64,000 nt of DNA from UBA6168 sp041163745 (GTDB lineage Bacteria > Bacteroidota > Bacteroidia > Chitinophagales > Saprospiraceae), in the NCBI GenBank assembly GCA_041163745.1, contig JBEAQU010000015.1, positions 8,526-72,525 of the forward strand. Direction: 5' to 3'. The notes below the pieces were generated by a model that was given only the letters and a program-made list of their open reading frames with translations, made no database searches and was not told the DNA's origin. A program made the position numbers and the translations under genes. Within the stretch, counting starts at the first letter, position 1. Every line of letters starts with the position of its first letter. Positions 19,758 through 29,500 of this stretch are shown here, piece after piece.

Positions 19758-22451
19758 TCAGTTTGTTTTGACGATTTTCAGCAGGACGGAGCCACGGCCC
19801 TCCGCCAGCCGGACCCAATACGTCCCGGCGGGAAAGTCCGCACAATCCAGGGTGACGGTGGAACGGCCGGGCGGTAGGTCCAGCACTTGGTCGCGTACAA
19901 CCTGGCCGAGGTTGTTGTGGACGGACAGGCGTACCTGACCTTCCGAAGCCCCTTCGAAAGCCAGGGTCAGCAGGTCCCGGAACGGATTGGGGTAGGCGGC
20001 CAGGGCCCGGCCGTTGAGCCGGTCGCCGGCGAAGGGCAGGTCGGGGAACAATTGGGACGCCGGGATGATGGAGCGGGCCAGGTCCTCGCCGCTCCAGTAC
20101 AGTTCGCAGACGGCGCCGCCAGCCTCCTCGAAGTATTCCAGTTGGATGGGGTACTGCCGGCCTCCTTCGAGGAAGAGGGTGCCGGTCCATTCGGTCGGTG
20201 GTTGGGGGATCCAGGCATCGATGACCGTTTGGTTGTCGACCTGCAGGCGGATGCCGTCGTCCGCCACGACATGAAAGGTGTATTGGCCGTCGAACAAGGG
20301 TTCCACATACCCCTTCCAGCGGACCAGGAAGTAGTCGTTGCCCAGCCGGTCGGGATCGGGAGATCCGCCGCCCCAGTCGAAGTCCACGGTCGGGTCCAGC
20401 CGGCTGAAGACCGCCGACGGGCCGAATGCGGGTTCCTGGTTGCCGGGGCCGTTGAAATAGTAGCCGCGCAGCCCTGTCCCGCTGCCGACCGGCAGCGATT
20501 CGTAGCGGGCGGTGAGGGTGAGCGGCGCATCGGGTGTTTCCAGGATCCGGTCTGCGGCCGGGTAGCCGTCCGACCAGCCGAGGAACCGATAGAACCGGCC
20601 GTCGTCGACCAGGGAGGCAGGTGCCGAGAGGTGTCGGTGCAGGCCGACGACGCTGTTGACCGACACCGGGGTATAGCGGAAGTTGCCGTCGAGATAGGTG
20701 GGAAGGCCCGGCGGGTCGGTGAGCAGTCGGAGCTCGGCTTTTTCCGGGAGGACATCCCGGTACACGGACCTGGAAAGGCCGGCGGCGTCCGTCGCGGTGA
20801 GGTGGATGCGGAACCAGACATTGTCGGAGACCTCCCCGGTTTGCGGGATGGGGAGGTTGCCCTGCTCCACTCCGGAGATGGGGCCCAGGCCGGGATGGGT
20901 ATGGGTGTCATGGTGGAAGTCCAGCCTCCACCGCAACCGGTCCGCGGGCAAGGGGCCTTCCTCCGGATCCAGGGCGGCGCCAAGAAAAAACAGGGTGTCG
21001 CCGGCGCGATAGGTGCCGCCGGCGGCGGGACTCAGGATCAGGGGTTCCGGTCGTAAGCTGTTGGTCACTTGCAGGAGGGCGGTGTGCGAGGTGTCTGCGC
21101 CGTGCGGATTGGAGGCGATGGCACGGAAAAGGGCGCCGCTGTCGGCCGGGACGGTGGCAGCAAGCGTGTAGGCAGGGCTGTCGGCGCCGGGGATGTCGAT
21201 GCCGTTGCGTTGCCATTGCCAGGTGATGGGTTCCACGCCGGAGGCGGCGGCTTGGAAGACGACGCCTTCCCCGGCGGAAACCAGGGCGGGCTGGGGCTGT
21301 ACGGAGAGGAAAGGCGCACCGCTGCCGGTATGGAAGATGCGCCAGAGGGTTCCGTTCCAGGAGGCGGTGTTGTCCACCATCGAGCCACCGCCCATACCAG
21401 CCCTGGCCAGATAGTAGAATGTGCCGTCGGCGGCGGCCAGGAAGTTCAGCGGTCGGTCGATGTCGGTGGCGAAAGTGCCGGCGACCTGTCCGTCGAGGGG
21501 GTCGAGGTATTTGATGTATCCCTGGCAATAGTCGGCGAAGAAGAACATGCCCTGGTATTCGGGGGGGAAGGCCGGGTTGTCGGGTTCGTAGAAAGCGGCG
21601 CCGACGATGCAGCAACCTTGTCCGTGGTCATAGGCGTAGAGGGGGTCCTGGTATTGGGCGGGCGGGATTTGGCCGTTGAGGTATCCTTCCACGAGGGGCC
21701 AGCCGTAGTTCCTCCCCGGCAGGATGTCATTGACCTCCTCATAGAGATAGCTGCCGACTTCCGTACAGAAAATGCGGCCGGTGCCGGGTTGCAGTGTCAT
21801 GGAGAAGGGGTTGCGGTGGCCGAGGGTATAGATGGTGCGGTACTTTCCGGTGGTCTGTTGGTAGAAAGGATTGTCCGGGGGGATGGTGCCGTCGGGTCGT
21901 AGGCGCAGGATTTTTCCGAGCAGGCTTTGCAGGCTTTGGGCGGCGGCATCCTGGGCGCCGTCGCCGGTGGCGACGTAGAGGTTGCCGTCGGGTCCGAAGA
22001 GCATGGCGCCGCCGTTGTGGATGGTGCCGGGCATGGGGTCTAGTTCGAGCAGGACGGTTTCGCTGCCGGTGACGGCGTGGTTGCCGGCGGCGGTGACGCG
22101 GCTGATGCGGTTGTGTTGTCCATCCTTGACCGTGTAGAAGAGATAGACGAAGGGTTGGTTGTCGAAATCCGGATGGATGGCGATGCCGCTGAGGCCGCGT
22201 TCGTTGAAATTGTCCACTTCCCCTTCCCAGAAGGGCTCGGGCAGGAGGATGCCGTTTTCAATGACGGACACCTTCCCGTATTTTTCAGCGAGGAAGATAC
22301 GGCCGTCCGGGGCGGCGGCCATGGCGACGGGGTCCAGGTTGGCGGCGACGAGGACTTCGGCGAAGCCTGGCGGCAGGTTTCCGCCGGAGAGGGTGGGGAG
22401 GAAGGCCAGGAGAAAGAGGATAGTTTTCCAGTGGTTCGGGAAAGGTGTCAT
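19758..22451 (-). CDS. PQQ-type sugar (sorbosone/glucose) dehydrogenase with PA14 and T9SS type A domains
   Basis: 897 residues from the ATG at 22451, chosen because a signal peptide (HWKTILFLLAFLPTLSGG) follows directly; an in-frame start at 22640 would precede it with unlikely sequence overlapping a terminator. Residues about 25-385 form the six-bladed glucose/sorbosone dehydrogenase propeller (GRIFLAEKYGKVSVIE, ERGLSGIAIHPDF, GTIHNGGAMLFGPDG, LGHRNPF). An Ig-like module (about 395-480), a linker beta domain, a PA14 carbohydrate-binding-like domain (about 670-805; GLRGYYFNG, VADDGIRLQVDN) and a sorting domain (NPFRDLLTL, FPAGTYWVRL) follow. It is predicted to oxidise sugars or bind polysaccharides at the cell surface. 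A TATCTTTG box sits 18 bp upstream of this ATG. Coupled to the next gene (1-nt gap). Confidence 0.88.
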   Translation of the reverse strand: MTPFPNHWKTILFLLAFLPTLSGGNLPPGFAEVLVAANLDPVAMAAAPDGRIFLAEKYGKVSVIENGILLPEPFWEGEVDNFNERGLSGIAIHPDFDNQPFVYLFYTVKDGQHNRISRVTAAGNHAVTGSETVLLELDPMPGTIHNGGAMLFGPDGNLYVATGDGAQDAAAQSLQSLLGKILRLRPDGTIPPDNPFYQQTTGKYRTIYTLGHRNPFSMTLQPGTGRIFCTEVGSYLYEEVNDILPGRNYGWPLVEGYLNGQIPPAQYQDPLYAYDHGQGCCIVGAAFYEPDNPAFPPEYQGMFFFADYCQGYIKYLDPLDGQVAGTFATDIDRPLNFLAAADGTFYYLARAGMGGGSMVDNTASWNGTLWRIFHTGSGAPFLSVQPQPALVSAGEGVVFQAAASGVEPITWQWQRNGIDIPGADSPAYTLAATVPADSGALFRAIASNPHGADTSHTALLQVTNSLRPEPLILSPAAGGTYRAGDTLFFLGAALDPEEGPLPADRLRWRLDFHHDTHTHPGLGPISGVEQGNLPIPQTGEVSDNVWFRIHLTATDAAGLSRSVYRDVLPEKAELRLLTDPPGLPTYLDGNFRYTPVSVNSVVGLHRHLSAPASLVDDGRFYRFLGWSDGYPAADRILETPDAPLTLTARYESLPVGSGTGLRGYYFNGPGNQEPAFGPSAVFSRLDPTVDFDWGGGSPDPDRLGNDYFLVRWKGYVEPLFDGQYTFHVVADDGIRLQVDNQTVIDAWIPQPPTEWTGTLFLEGGRQYPIQLEYFEEAGGAVCELYWSGEDLARSIIPASQLFPDLPFAGDRLNGRALAAYPNPFRDLLTLAFEGASEGQVRLSVHNNLGQVVRDQVLDLPPGRSTVTLDCADFPAGTYWVRLAEGRGSVLLKIVKTN

Positions 22452-22468
22452 GCGCAGGATGATTTGGA

Positions 22469-22476
22469 CAAAGATA
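22469..22476 (-). promoter_or_regulatory. Possible -7 box (TATCTTTG) close to the PQQ-dehydrogenase start
   Basis: An exact TAnnTTTG match 18 bp before the ATG at 22451, which would give a very short leader. It also supports the choice of 22451 rather than 22640 as the start. No clear -33 element. Confidence 0.4.
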
Positions 22477-22602
22477 GGGGTTTCCGGATTTGGCAGGGGG
22501 GTGGATGCGGTTTCGGAAGGGATCCGCAGGGTCGGAATGCCGGAAAACGGAAGGAATGTCGGCGGGATGATAAGGAAAGGATCGTGGGGTCGGAGGCGGC
22601 TG

Positions 22603-22642
22603 AAAAAAATGAATGCCCGTTTCCGGGCGGAAACAGGCATTC
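22603..22642 (-). terminator. Rho-independent terminator of the TonB-receptor gene
   Basis: A long stem (GAATGCC-GTTTCC paired with GGAAAC-GGCATTC, one mismatch bulge, 22611-22642) followed on the minus strand by a T run (22603-22609). It lies 26 bp after the stop of the TonB-dependent receptor. Confidence 0.85.
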
Positions 22643-22667
22643 AAGGGGGCAAGGCTGCGGGAGCCTA

Positions 22668-25600
22668 TCAGAAGATGTAGCGGACGCCCAGCTGGGCCTG
22701 CCATACACTGTTGAGGGAGATGTCCTTGGCGAGGGCTTCCGTCGGGAACACACCGCTGGAGCTCGGGGCGAAGGTATAGACCGGTTGGTTGGTCGTTTCG
22801 TCGCGGCCGGAGAAGCGGAGCGGGAAGTTGTTGACCGGGAAGTCGCCGACGCCCCAGGAATTGTTGATCAGGTTGCCGAAGTTATAGAAGTCGGCACGCA
22901 GCTGCAGGGTATGGCGGCGGTCTTTGACCGTCACGAAGAATTCCTGCTGGACGGAGAGGTCGAAGGTGGTGAGCCAGGGCATCAGGGCGCCGTTGCGTTC
23001 GGCATAGCCGCCCTTGTTGGCGCTGAGGTAGTCGTTGTTATCGACGAAGGCCATGAAGGCGTCGCGCTGCTGCTGGGCGGTGTAGGTGACGTTGCTGACC
23101 GTGACATCGGCGAACTGGAGTTCGTTGCCGTTGGCGGGGATGTACAGCAGGTCGTTGGACGTCAGCTGGTCGCCGTTCATGTCGCCGTTGACGGCGAAGG
23201 TGTAGCGGCCCTGGTTGCTGCTCTGGAAGAACAGCGAGAAGGTGGTGGCGGCGAGGTTGGCGTATTCCTTCCGGTAGGAGACGGCACCGATGATCCGGTG
23301 GCGCTGGTCGAAATCGGAGAAAGCCAGGTCCGGGCGGTTGTTGCCGTTGACGGAGCGGTTGTCACGCCAGGAGGAGAAGGCGATGGAACCGGCGGTGATC
23401 AGGTCGGTGGATTCGCTGAAGTTGTAGGCGGCCATGGCATAGAAGCCTTTCTTGAACTGGCGTTCCAGCTTGGCGGTGAGGCTGTAGGTGGAACCTTTGT
23501 TGGTGTTGGCCAGCAGGATGGCGTCCGTCAGGCGGTCGTTGAGGCGCAGGGCGTTGTTGGCGGTGCTGCCGCTGAGGCCGAGGGCCGGATAAATCGGACG
23601 GTTGTCGGCGCCGCTGTAGCTGGCCGTGGCCGGTTCCTGGTTGGCGTTGATGTAGTTGACGTTGTTGAGGTTCTTGTTGAAGATCCCCTCCACGGTAGCG
23701 ACGAAGTCAAAGGGCAGGGCGAAGTCTGCCGCCAGGTTGGTACGCCACAACTGCGGAAAGCGGAAGTCCTTGTCCGTCACGGCGATGTTGAAGGACGAGG
23801 GGGTGGTGGCGTTGTCGGGAATGTAAGCGGTGACATCCGGGCTGAAGGGATAGTCGAGGGTGTTGTCGATCCGCTGGGAGCCGGTGAGGATCCCGTTGTT
23901 GCCCACCTGGTTGGAGATCCAGACGAAGGCGGGGCGGCCGGCGAAGAAGCCGGTACCCCCGCGGAGTTGGAAGGAGCGGTCGCCGTTGACATCGTAGTTG
24001 AAGCCGATGCGGGGGGAGACCAGCGGGTTGGCGGCGGGTAGGGCGTCCGTGCTGTAGCTGCTGGGTTCGAAATCGGCGTTGAGGAAGCGCATGGTATCCA
24101 CCACGGGGTTCTTCAGGGCGGTGTTGCCATAGATCGGGACATCGACGCGGACGCCGAAGGTGAGCTTGAGTTTGTTGTCCATCAGGGACACTTCGTCCTG
24201 AACATACAGGCCCGGCTGGGCGACCTTGGTGGTGGCGGTCGGCAGGGCGCCGCCGGGGAGGGCGGAGTAGGTCAGCTGGTAGCGGCGGAGTTCGACGGAC
24301 TGTCCGTTGGCGGCGTCGTAGAAATCCTGGAGGGAGTTGTAGACGAACTGGCCGTAATAGGTCGGTGTGAAGGTGTTGTCGAACTTGAAGTATTCGAAGT
24401 TGATGCCGGCGGTGATGGTGTGGGCGCCGGAGTAGAGGGTCAGGTTGTCCTGGAACTGCCAGGTATCCGTGTTGAGGACGTTGTTGGGGGTGAAGGGTTC
24501 GTAGCCGAAGGTGGTGTAGTTGCGGCCGTCCTCGAGGATGTCGACGAGGGGGAAGATGCCGCCGCGGCTGCTGCGGTAGTCGCGGTTGGCGGTGAAGCCG
24601 AACTGGAGGTTGTTGGACATCTTGGTACCGAACATGGAGTTCAGCTCGACGATACCGGAGTAGATGTCGTTGTTGATGACGTAGTTCGAGTTGGAGAAGT
24701 TCATCGCGAAGTTGTTGCCACGGCGGCTCTGGAAGGAGCCGGAGTTGCTGGCGAGGACGTCGCGGGAGGACTTCAGGTAGTTGAAGCGGACGCTCAGGCG
24801 GTTGTTCTGGTTGATGTTGTAATCCAGTTTGGCGAGCGCCTTGTCGCTTTTGGTGTTCAGCAGGTAGTTCTCATAATTGCCCGGGTTGTAGTCGTAGCGG
24901 TCGATGAGGAACTGCTTGAGCTGGTCGAGGTCGGAGGCTTCGACGCGGGTGACGTTGTCGCCGCTGAGGCCGGGGCGGGCGGCCAGGAAGGGGGTGGCCG
25001 GGTCGTCACGGCGTTCGATCTCGCCGTTGACGAAGAAGAAGAGTTTGTTCTTGATGAGCGGGCCACCGAAGCGGAAACCGGTTTGGGAGATGGAGAAATC
25101 AGACTTGCTCACTTCGGAGTCATTGGCTTTGGAGCCGGTCAGGGATTCGCTGCGGGTGTTGCGGAAGACGGAGCCTTCGAAATTGTTCGTACCGGAGCGG
25201 GTGACGGCATTTATGCCGGCGCCGGTGAAGCCGCCCTGCCGCACATCGTAGGGTGCCAGGTTGACCTGGATCTCATCGATGGCATCGAGGGAGATCGGGG
25301 AGGAGTTGGTCTGGCCGGCGGGTGCGGAGGCGAGGCCGAAGCTGTTGTTGAAGATGGAGCCGTCCAGCGTCAGGTTGTTGAAGCGGCTGTCCTGGCCTGC
25401 GAAGGAAGTCCCGCTGCCGGTGGTGGCGGCCACGTTGGAGGAGCGGCTCTGCGGTGTCAGGCGCACGAAATCGTTGAGGCTTCTGCTCAGGGTGGGCAGG
25501 GCGTTGATGGCTTCCTTCTTGATGTTGGTGGCGGCGCCGGTGCGTTCGGAGTTGAGGATTTCGTTGGCCACGGCGACCACCTCGATTTCCGTCAGGGTAC

Positions 25601-25955
25601 CGGTTGCTTCGCGGAGCGTCACGTCGAGCCGGAAGTTCTGACCCAGGCTGAGGTTGACGTCATTCAGTTCGTAGGTCTCGAAGCCGGTGTAGCTGACCTC
25701 GATGCGGTACGGACCGCCGATGCGCACGGCGGGCAGGTTGAAGCGGCCGTCTTCCCGGGTGGAAGTCCCGTAGAACGTACCGGAAGGCTGGTGGGTGGCC
25801 ACGACGTTGGCACCGACGAGGGGTTCGCCGTTGACATCGGACACCTGGCCCAGGAAACTGGCGCTTTGTGCCATGGCGGCAGTGGACAGCGCTGTCAGCA
25901 CCAGGATGGCGGAGAAGCGCATCCAGGAAGGCAACCAAGTAAATGCTTTGTTCAT
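22668..25955 (-). CDS. Oar-like TonB-dependent outer-membrane receptor
   Basis: 1095 residues. The signal peptide (about 1-30, ending STAAMAQ) is followed by a carboxypeptidase-regulatory-like domain (about 31-115; GQVSDVNGEPLVGANVV, EDGRFNLPAVRIGGPYRIEV), a plug domain (about 130-250; SLNDFVRLTPQS, IDEIQVNLAPYDVRQGGFTGAGINAVTRSG) and a 22-strand-type barrel ending in aromatic FRYIF-like residues (LGVRYIF). This is the Oar/TonB-receptor architecture common in Bacteroidota and Myxococcus, which imports large ligands or exports proteins with energy from TonB-ExbBD. No SusD partner is adjacent, so a SusCD-type glycan transporter is unlikely. It has its own promoter (TAACTTTG about 305 bp upstream, giving a long leader) and its own terminator. 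Ligand unknown. Confidence 0.93.
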   Translation of the reverse strand: MNKAFTWLPSWMRFSAILVLTALSTAAMAQSASFLGQVSDVNGEPLVGANVVATHQPSGTFYGTSTREDGRFNLPAVRIGGPYRIEVSYTGFETYELNDVNLSLGQNFRLDVTLREATGTLTEIEVVAVANEILNSERTGAATNIKKEAINALPTLSRSLNDFVRLTPQSRSSNVAATTGSGTSFAGQDSRFNNLTLDGSIFNNSFGLASAPAGQTNSSPISLDAIDEIQVNLAPYDVRQGGFTGAGINAVTRSGTNNFEGSVFRNTRSESLTGSKANDSEVSKSDFSISQTGFRFGGPLIKNKLFFFVNGEIERRDDPATPFLAARPGLSGDNVTRVEASDLDQLKQFLIDRYDYNPGNYENYLLNTKSDKALAKLDYNINQNNRLSVRFNYLKSSRDVLASNSGSFQSRRGNNFAMNFSNSNYVINNDIYSGIVELNSMFGTKMSNNLQFGFTANRDYRSSRGGIFPLVDILEDGRNYTTFGYEPFTPNNVLNTDTWQFQDNLTLYSGAHTITAGINFEYFKFDNTFTPTYYGQFVYNSLQDFYDAANGQSVELRRYQLTYSALPGGALPTATTKVAQPGLYVQDEVSLMDNKLKLTFGVRVDVPIYGNTALKNPVVDTMRFLNADFEPSSYSTDALPAANPLVSPRIGFNYDVNGDRSFQLRGGTGFFAGRPAFVWISNQVGNNGILTGSQRIDNTLDYPFSPDVTAYIPDNATTPSSFNIAVTDKDFRFPQLWRTNLAADFALPFDFVATVEGIFNKNLNNVNYINANQEPATASYSGADNRPIYPALGLSGSTANNALRLNDRLTDAILLANTNKGSTYSLTAKLERQFKKGFYAMAAYNFSESTDLITAGSIAFSSWRDNRSVNGNNRPDLAFSDFDQRHRIIGAVSYRKEYANLAATTFSLFFQSSNQGRYTFAVNGDMNGDQLTSNDLLYIPANGNELQFADVTVSNVTYTAQQQRDAFMAFVDNNDYLSANKGGYAERNGALMPWLTTFDLSVQQEFFVTVKDRRHTLQLRADFYNFGNLINNSWGVGDFPVNNFPLRFSGRDETTNQPVYTFAPSSSGVFPTEALAKDISLNSVWQAQLGVRYIF

Positions 25956-26259
25956 ACAATGAAGTTTTGAAATTATGAAAGTGTTTTGTTGTCAGCAATG
26001 GACCTTGTTGCGGATAAAGTCTGTCGTCGTACCAGTCAGCTGTTCCGGGGATGTGGGAACGATGGGAGCGCAGTCATGGAATATTTCAGTCGCGGGGAGG
26101 GAAGAGAAAGGGGCCGCGTACGGCAGGAGGTGACGTAGGATATGGGAACGGAAGGAGATCTGCTTGTGTCGGTCTGTGTTTGTTCCATATCGTGTAGTTT
26201 TCCCTAGGATCGGATGCCGGCGGGTTGACCGCTGTCGGTAATGTATCCGAATTTCGCCG

Positions 26260-26290
26260 CAAAGTTAGCAAGCGTAAGCGGCTTCAACAA
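26260..26290 (-). promoter_or_regulatory. Promoter for the TonB-dependent receptor
   Basis: A minus-strand TTG (26288-26290), a 20-bp spacer, then TAACTTTG (26267-26260), close to the Bacteroidota consensus TTTG-N19-21-TAnnTTTG. It implies a leader of about 300 nt. Confidence 0.55.
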
Positions 26291-26407
26291 CATCAAATGT
26301 TAAGCTAAGTTTAATAATTGTCCGGAATTTTGTCATCAAGAGCGCCGACCTGTGTAGGGGTGCTCGGGAAGCGGGCCGGATTTCGGGTTCCGGTGGTGTC
26401 CGCAGCC

Positions 26408-26435
26408 TTGATATGGTAAAATCCGCTTACATTTG
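26408..26435 (+). promoter_or_regulatory. Promoter for the histidine kinase gene
   Basis: TTG (26408-26410), a 17-bp spacer, then an exact -7 box TACATTTG (26428-26435), about 137 bp upstream of the ATG at 26572. Confidence 0.5.
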
Positions 26436-26571
26436 TCAGTCGGCATAAGTCTTTCGGTAACATTCCGTGAGCGCGCTATGCCGGACAGGTTCCGGGAAAG
26501 CCGGCCCGGTCCGTTCCCGGCCGAGGCATCCGGGCCGAAGGTCGGTCGTCCGTCCGATACCGCCACGGCAC

Positions 26572-29500
26572 ATGAAAAAACGACTGTCATATTCCCTGCT
26601 GGCCATGGCCTGCTGCTTCGGGTTGGGGTTCCTGCTGGACATCAACAACACCCGGGAGGACAATCTGGCGACCTGTGCCGACCGGATAGAGCGTAGTCTC
26701 CATCGGAAGGAAATGGAAATCCAGGTATGGTTGTCCGACACGGCTTTCATCCGGCGGCAGCTGGAGGGCATCGGGCACCAGTCCTCGCCGGACCAGCAGG
26801 CGGACCTTTCGCGGTTGAAGGAATGGACGCGGAAGGATTATAACATCCTGTTCTATCGGAAGGATTCCCTGCTGTATTGGCTGAACAACCTGGTCAGCCT
26901 GCCGCCGGCGGATGTCTCCGCCATATTGGCAGAACAACCGGCAGCCATGCTGTACAAGGCGGGCAACGGTTACTACGAGGTGATGACCGTCTCCTTGCCC
27001 GAACGGGTCACGGCCCTGGCGCTCATTCCGCTGAAGCGGGCATACGGGACGGGAAGTCCCTTGCTGCGGAACGACTTTGTTACCGACGGATGGACCATTC
27101 CGTCGGAGGTGGTCCTGCGCGAATCGGATACAGGATTTCCGGTCCGAAACAGAAGCGGTCATCCCCTGGCCTGGCTGGATGCCGAAGGCGCCGCCAAGGA
27201 CGACCTGTTCCTGTCCGGTGTGCTCCTGTTGTACGTCCTGGGTTTCGTGGCCGCCGGCATGCTGGTGAACGACCTGGCGGTCGGGTTGGTCCGCCGATAC
27301 CAGCCTTGGGTGGGAGCCGCTTTCGTGCTCGGCATGGTCGTGGCGGCCCGGTGGATGTTCCTCACCTTTGGTTTCGCAGCGCATTTCGCCAGCTTCCAGA
27401 CTTTCTCCGACATCTTCACGGACCCGATCCTGGAGGGCGTGAACTCCCTGGGGGAACTGCTGATCAACATCTTCCTGTTGGTCTGGCTCATGGTGTTCTT
27501 CAACCGGGAGTTTCAGGTGAAGGAGTTCAACCATGCTGCCTCCCTGGTACGTTTCAGTCTGACCGCCCTCAACTTCTTCGCCATCAACCTCGGGATTTTG
27601 ATGGTATGCTACATCCTCAAGTCGATCGTGTTGGATTCCTCCATCGTCTTTGACTTCGAGAACGTGTTCAACCTGAATTCCCAGAGTGTGTTGGCCATGA
27701 TCGGGGTGGTTCTCCTGCTGCTGGCCCTTTTCCTATTCAGCCACCGCATGATGCTGGCGATCCACAAGATCTCCCTTGGCAAGAACTGGCGACTGCTGGC
27801 ATTGGGCATTTCCATCGTGCTGGCTGTGCCCATCATGCAAAAAGGGAACCTGAACCTTCCCCTTCCTTACTACTTGGTGGCGACCACCATCTACCTGATT
27901 GTGTTCGAGTTCTTCATCGAGGTCCGTACCATGACCCTGGAATGGCTGGTCATCTGCCTGATGCTCTATGCCGGCCTCACTTCCATGCTCTTGTACAAGT
28001 ACAACAGCGACAAGGACTACATCCGGCGTCAGCAGTATGCGCTGGCGCTGGCGGACTACCAGGACAGCTCGGCGGAACAATCCCTGATCCGGCTTGCCGC
28101 CGGTATCGATTCCCTGGCCGGGCGCTGGGTCGCCTGGATGGACTCCCTGGAAGGACCCGCCCTCTTTCCCCGGCGGGGGGAGGATTTCGCATCCCTCGCC
28201 AATACCTTGCTGGAGAAGGACAAATACCTGTTGCACAACTACCGGTCTCAGGTATGGTGGGCAAGCCTCCAGGATTCGGTTTCCTCTGCGGCAAGCCATC
28301 CATGGGAGGAAAGGTTCGCCAACGGTCGGACGACCGGTTCCGCCCTGCTGCGACGCGTGTTGCGAAGCGACACCGAACCGGGATACCTTTTGCGGATTCC
28401 GTTGCGGGCGGCGCCGGATTTTCGGCTCTACGTCTGGACGCAACGGTCCTTCTCCCAACCTTCCAGGGTATATGCGGAACTGCTTTCCGGTCAACGATAC
28501 AAAGGACTGTCCGAACTGGCCCAATATGATTACGGCATCTATCAACAAGGCGCGCTGATCGAGGAGTACAACAAACCCTATGCCCGGCAGCTTACCGATT
28601 CCCTCCCGCCGGTACATGCCTTCCGGGTTGTAAAGCACACCAGTACCCGGTCGGAACTTCTTTACCACGCAGACCACGGCCTCGTCATCAAGATCGGCCG
28701 CGAGACGGGGGGCTACATCAAACCGCTGTCCCTGTTCTCCTACGTCTTCACCATGCTGACGACGGCCGTCCTGATCCTGGCCGGTATCAACTATTTCACG
28801 GATGCCCTGCCCGGCACCTTGAACTTCCTACGGACAACCAAGCCGTCCCTGCGCAAACAATTCCAGTTCTGGGTCATCAGCATGATTCTTATCTCCTTCC
28901 TGGGCATCGGGGTGGTCACGGTCTGGTATTTCCAGCAATCCTCCAACAATTACAACAAAGGCCGTTTGGACCGGAAGGTGATGGCCGCCTTCTCCAGCGT
29001 GAATTATGAAATTAAGCACCACCGGAAAAGGCAGGCCTGGCTGGATGCGTTGGGGAACAACGCTTCCCCGCCGCCGGAAAAGCCCGACTGGGAGCAGGTG
29101 CCGCCTTATGTCGCGGCCGGCTTTCCGCCGCTGGAAGGCACCTTCTCCATCACCTCGCTCATCCCCCTGGTATCGGAAGTCCACCTCCTGGACGCCAACC
29201 TGTACGACCTGCAAGGGAAGCTCCTGCTGTCTTCTGAACAGGACCTGTTCGACGCCGGCATCGTGTCTCCCAACATGGGCGCCTATGCTTTCCAGGTGCT
29301 GAACCGACTCGGGTTGGAGCGCTGCGACCAGGAGGAACGTATTGGCGACCTGGAGTATACCACCGCCTACCTGCCGGTACAGGCGGGCCCCGGCAGGCCG
29401 GCTGCGTTCATTGGCATCCCTTACTATGCCAAACATCGCGAACTCCGCAACGACGTGGCGGATTTCATGAGCACCCTATTGAACGTCTACGTCTTCCTGC

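Larger units (their letters stand above)
25956..26571. other. 616-bp divergent intergenic region (TonB receptor / histidine kinase)
   Basis: It contains the two outward-facing promoter candidates (26260-26290 minus, 26408-26435 plus). The roughly 300-bp leader before the TonB receptor is non-coding as far as I can see; a 61-codon open frame in it (26086-26271, minus) has no recognisable features. No known riboswitch class was recognised. Confidence 0.6.

Noticed and set aside
22077..24041. 654-codon plus-strand open frame
   Set aside because: Antisense to the PQQ-dehydrogenase and TonB-receptor genes; low-complexity translation rich in Gly, Glu and Val.
26086..26271. 61-codon frame in the TonB-receptor leader
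   Set aside because: No ribosome-binding context or recognisable product; kept only as part of the intergenic description.
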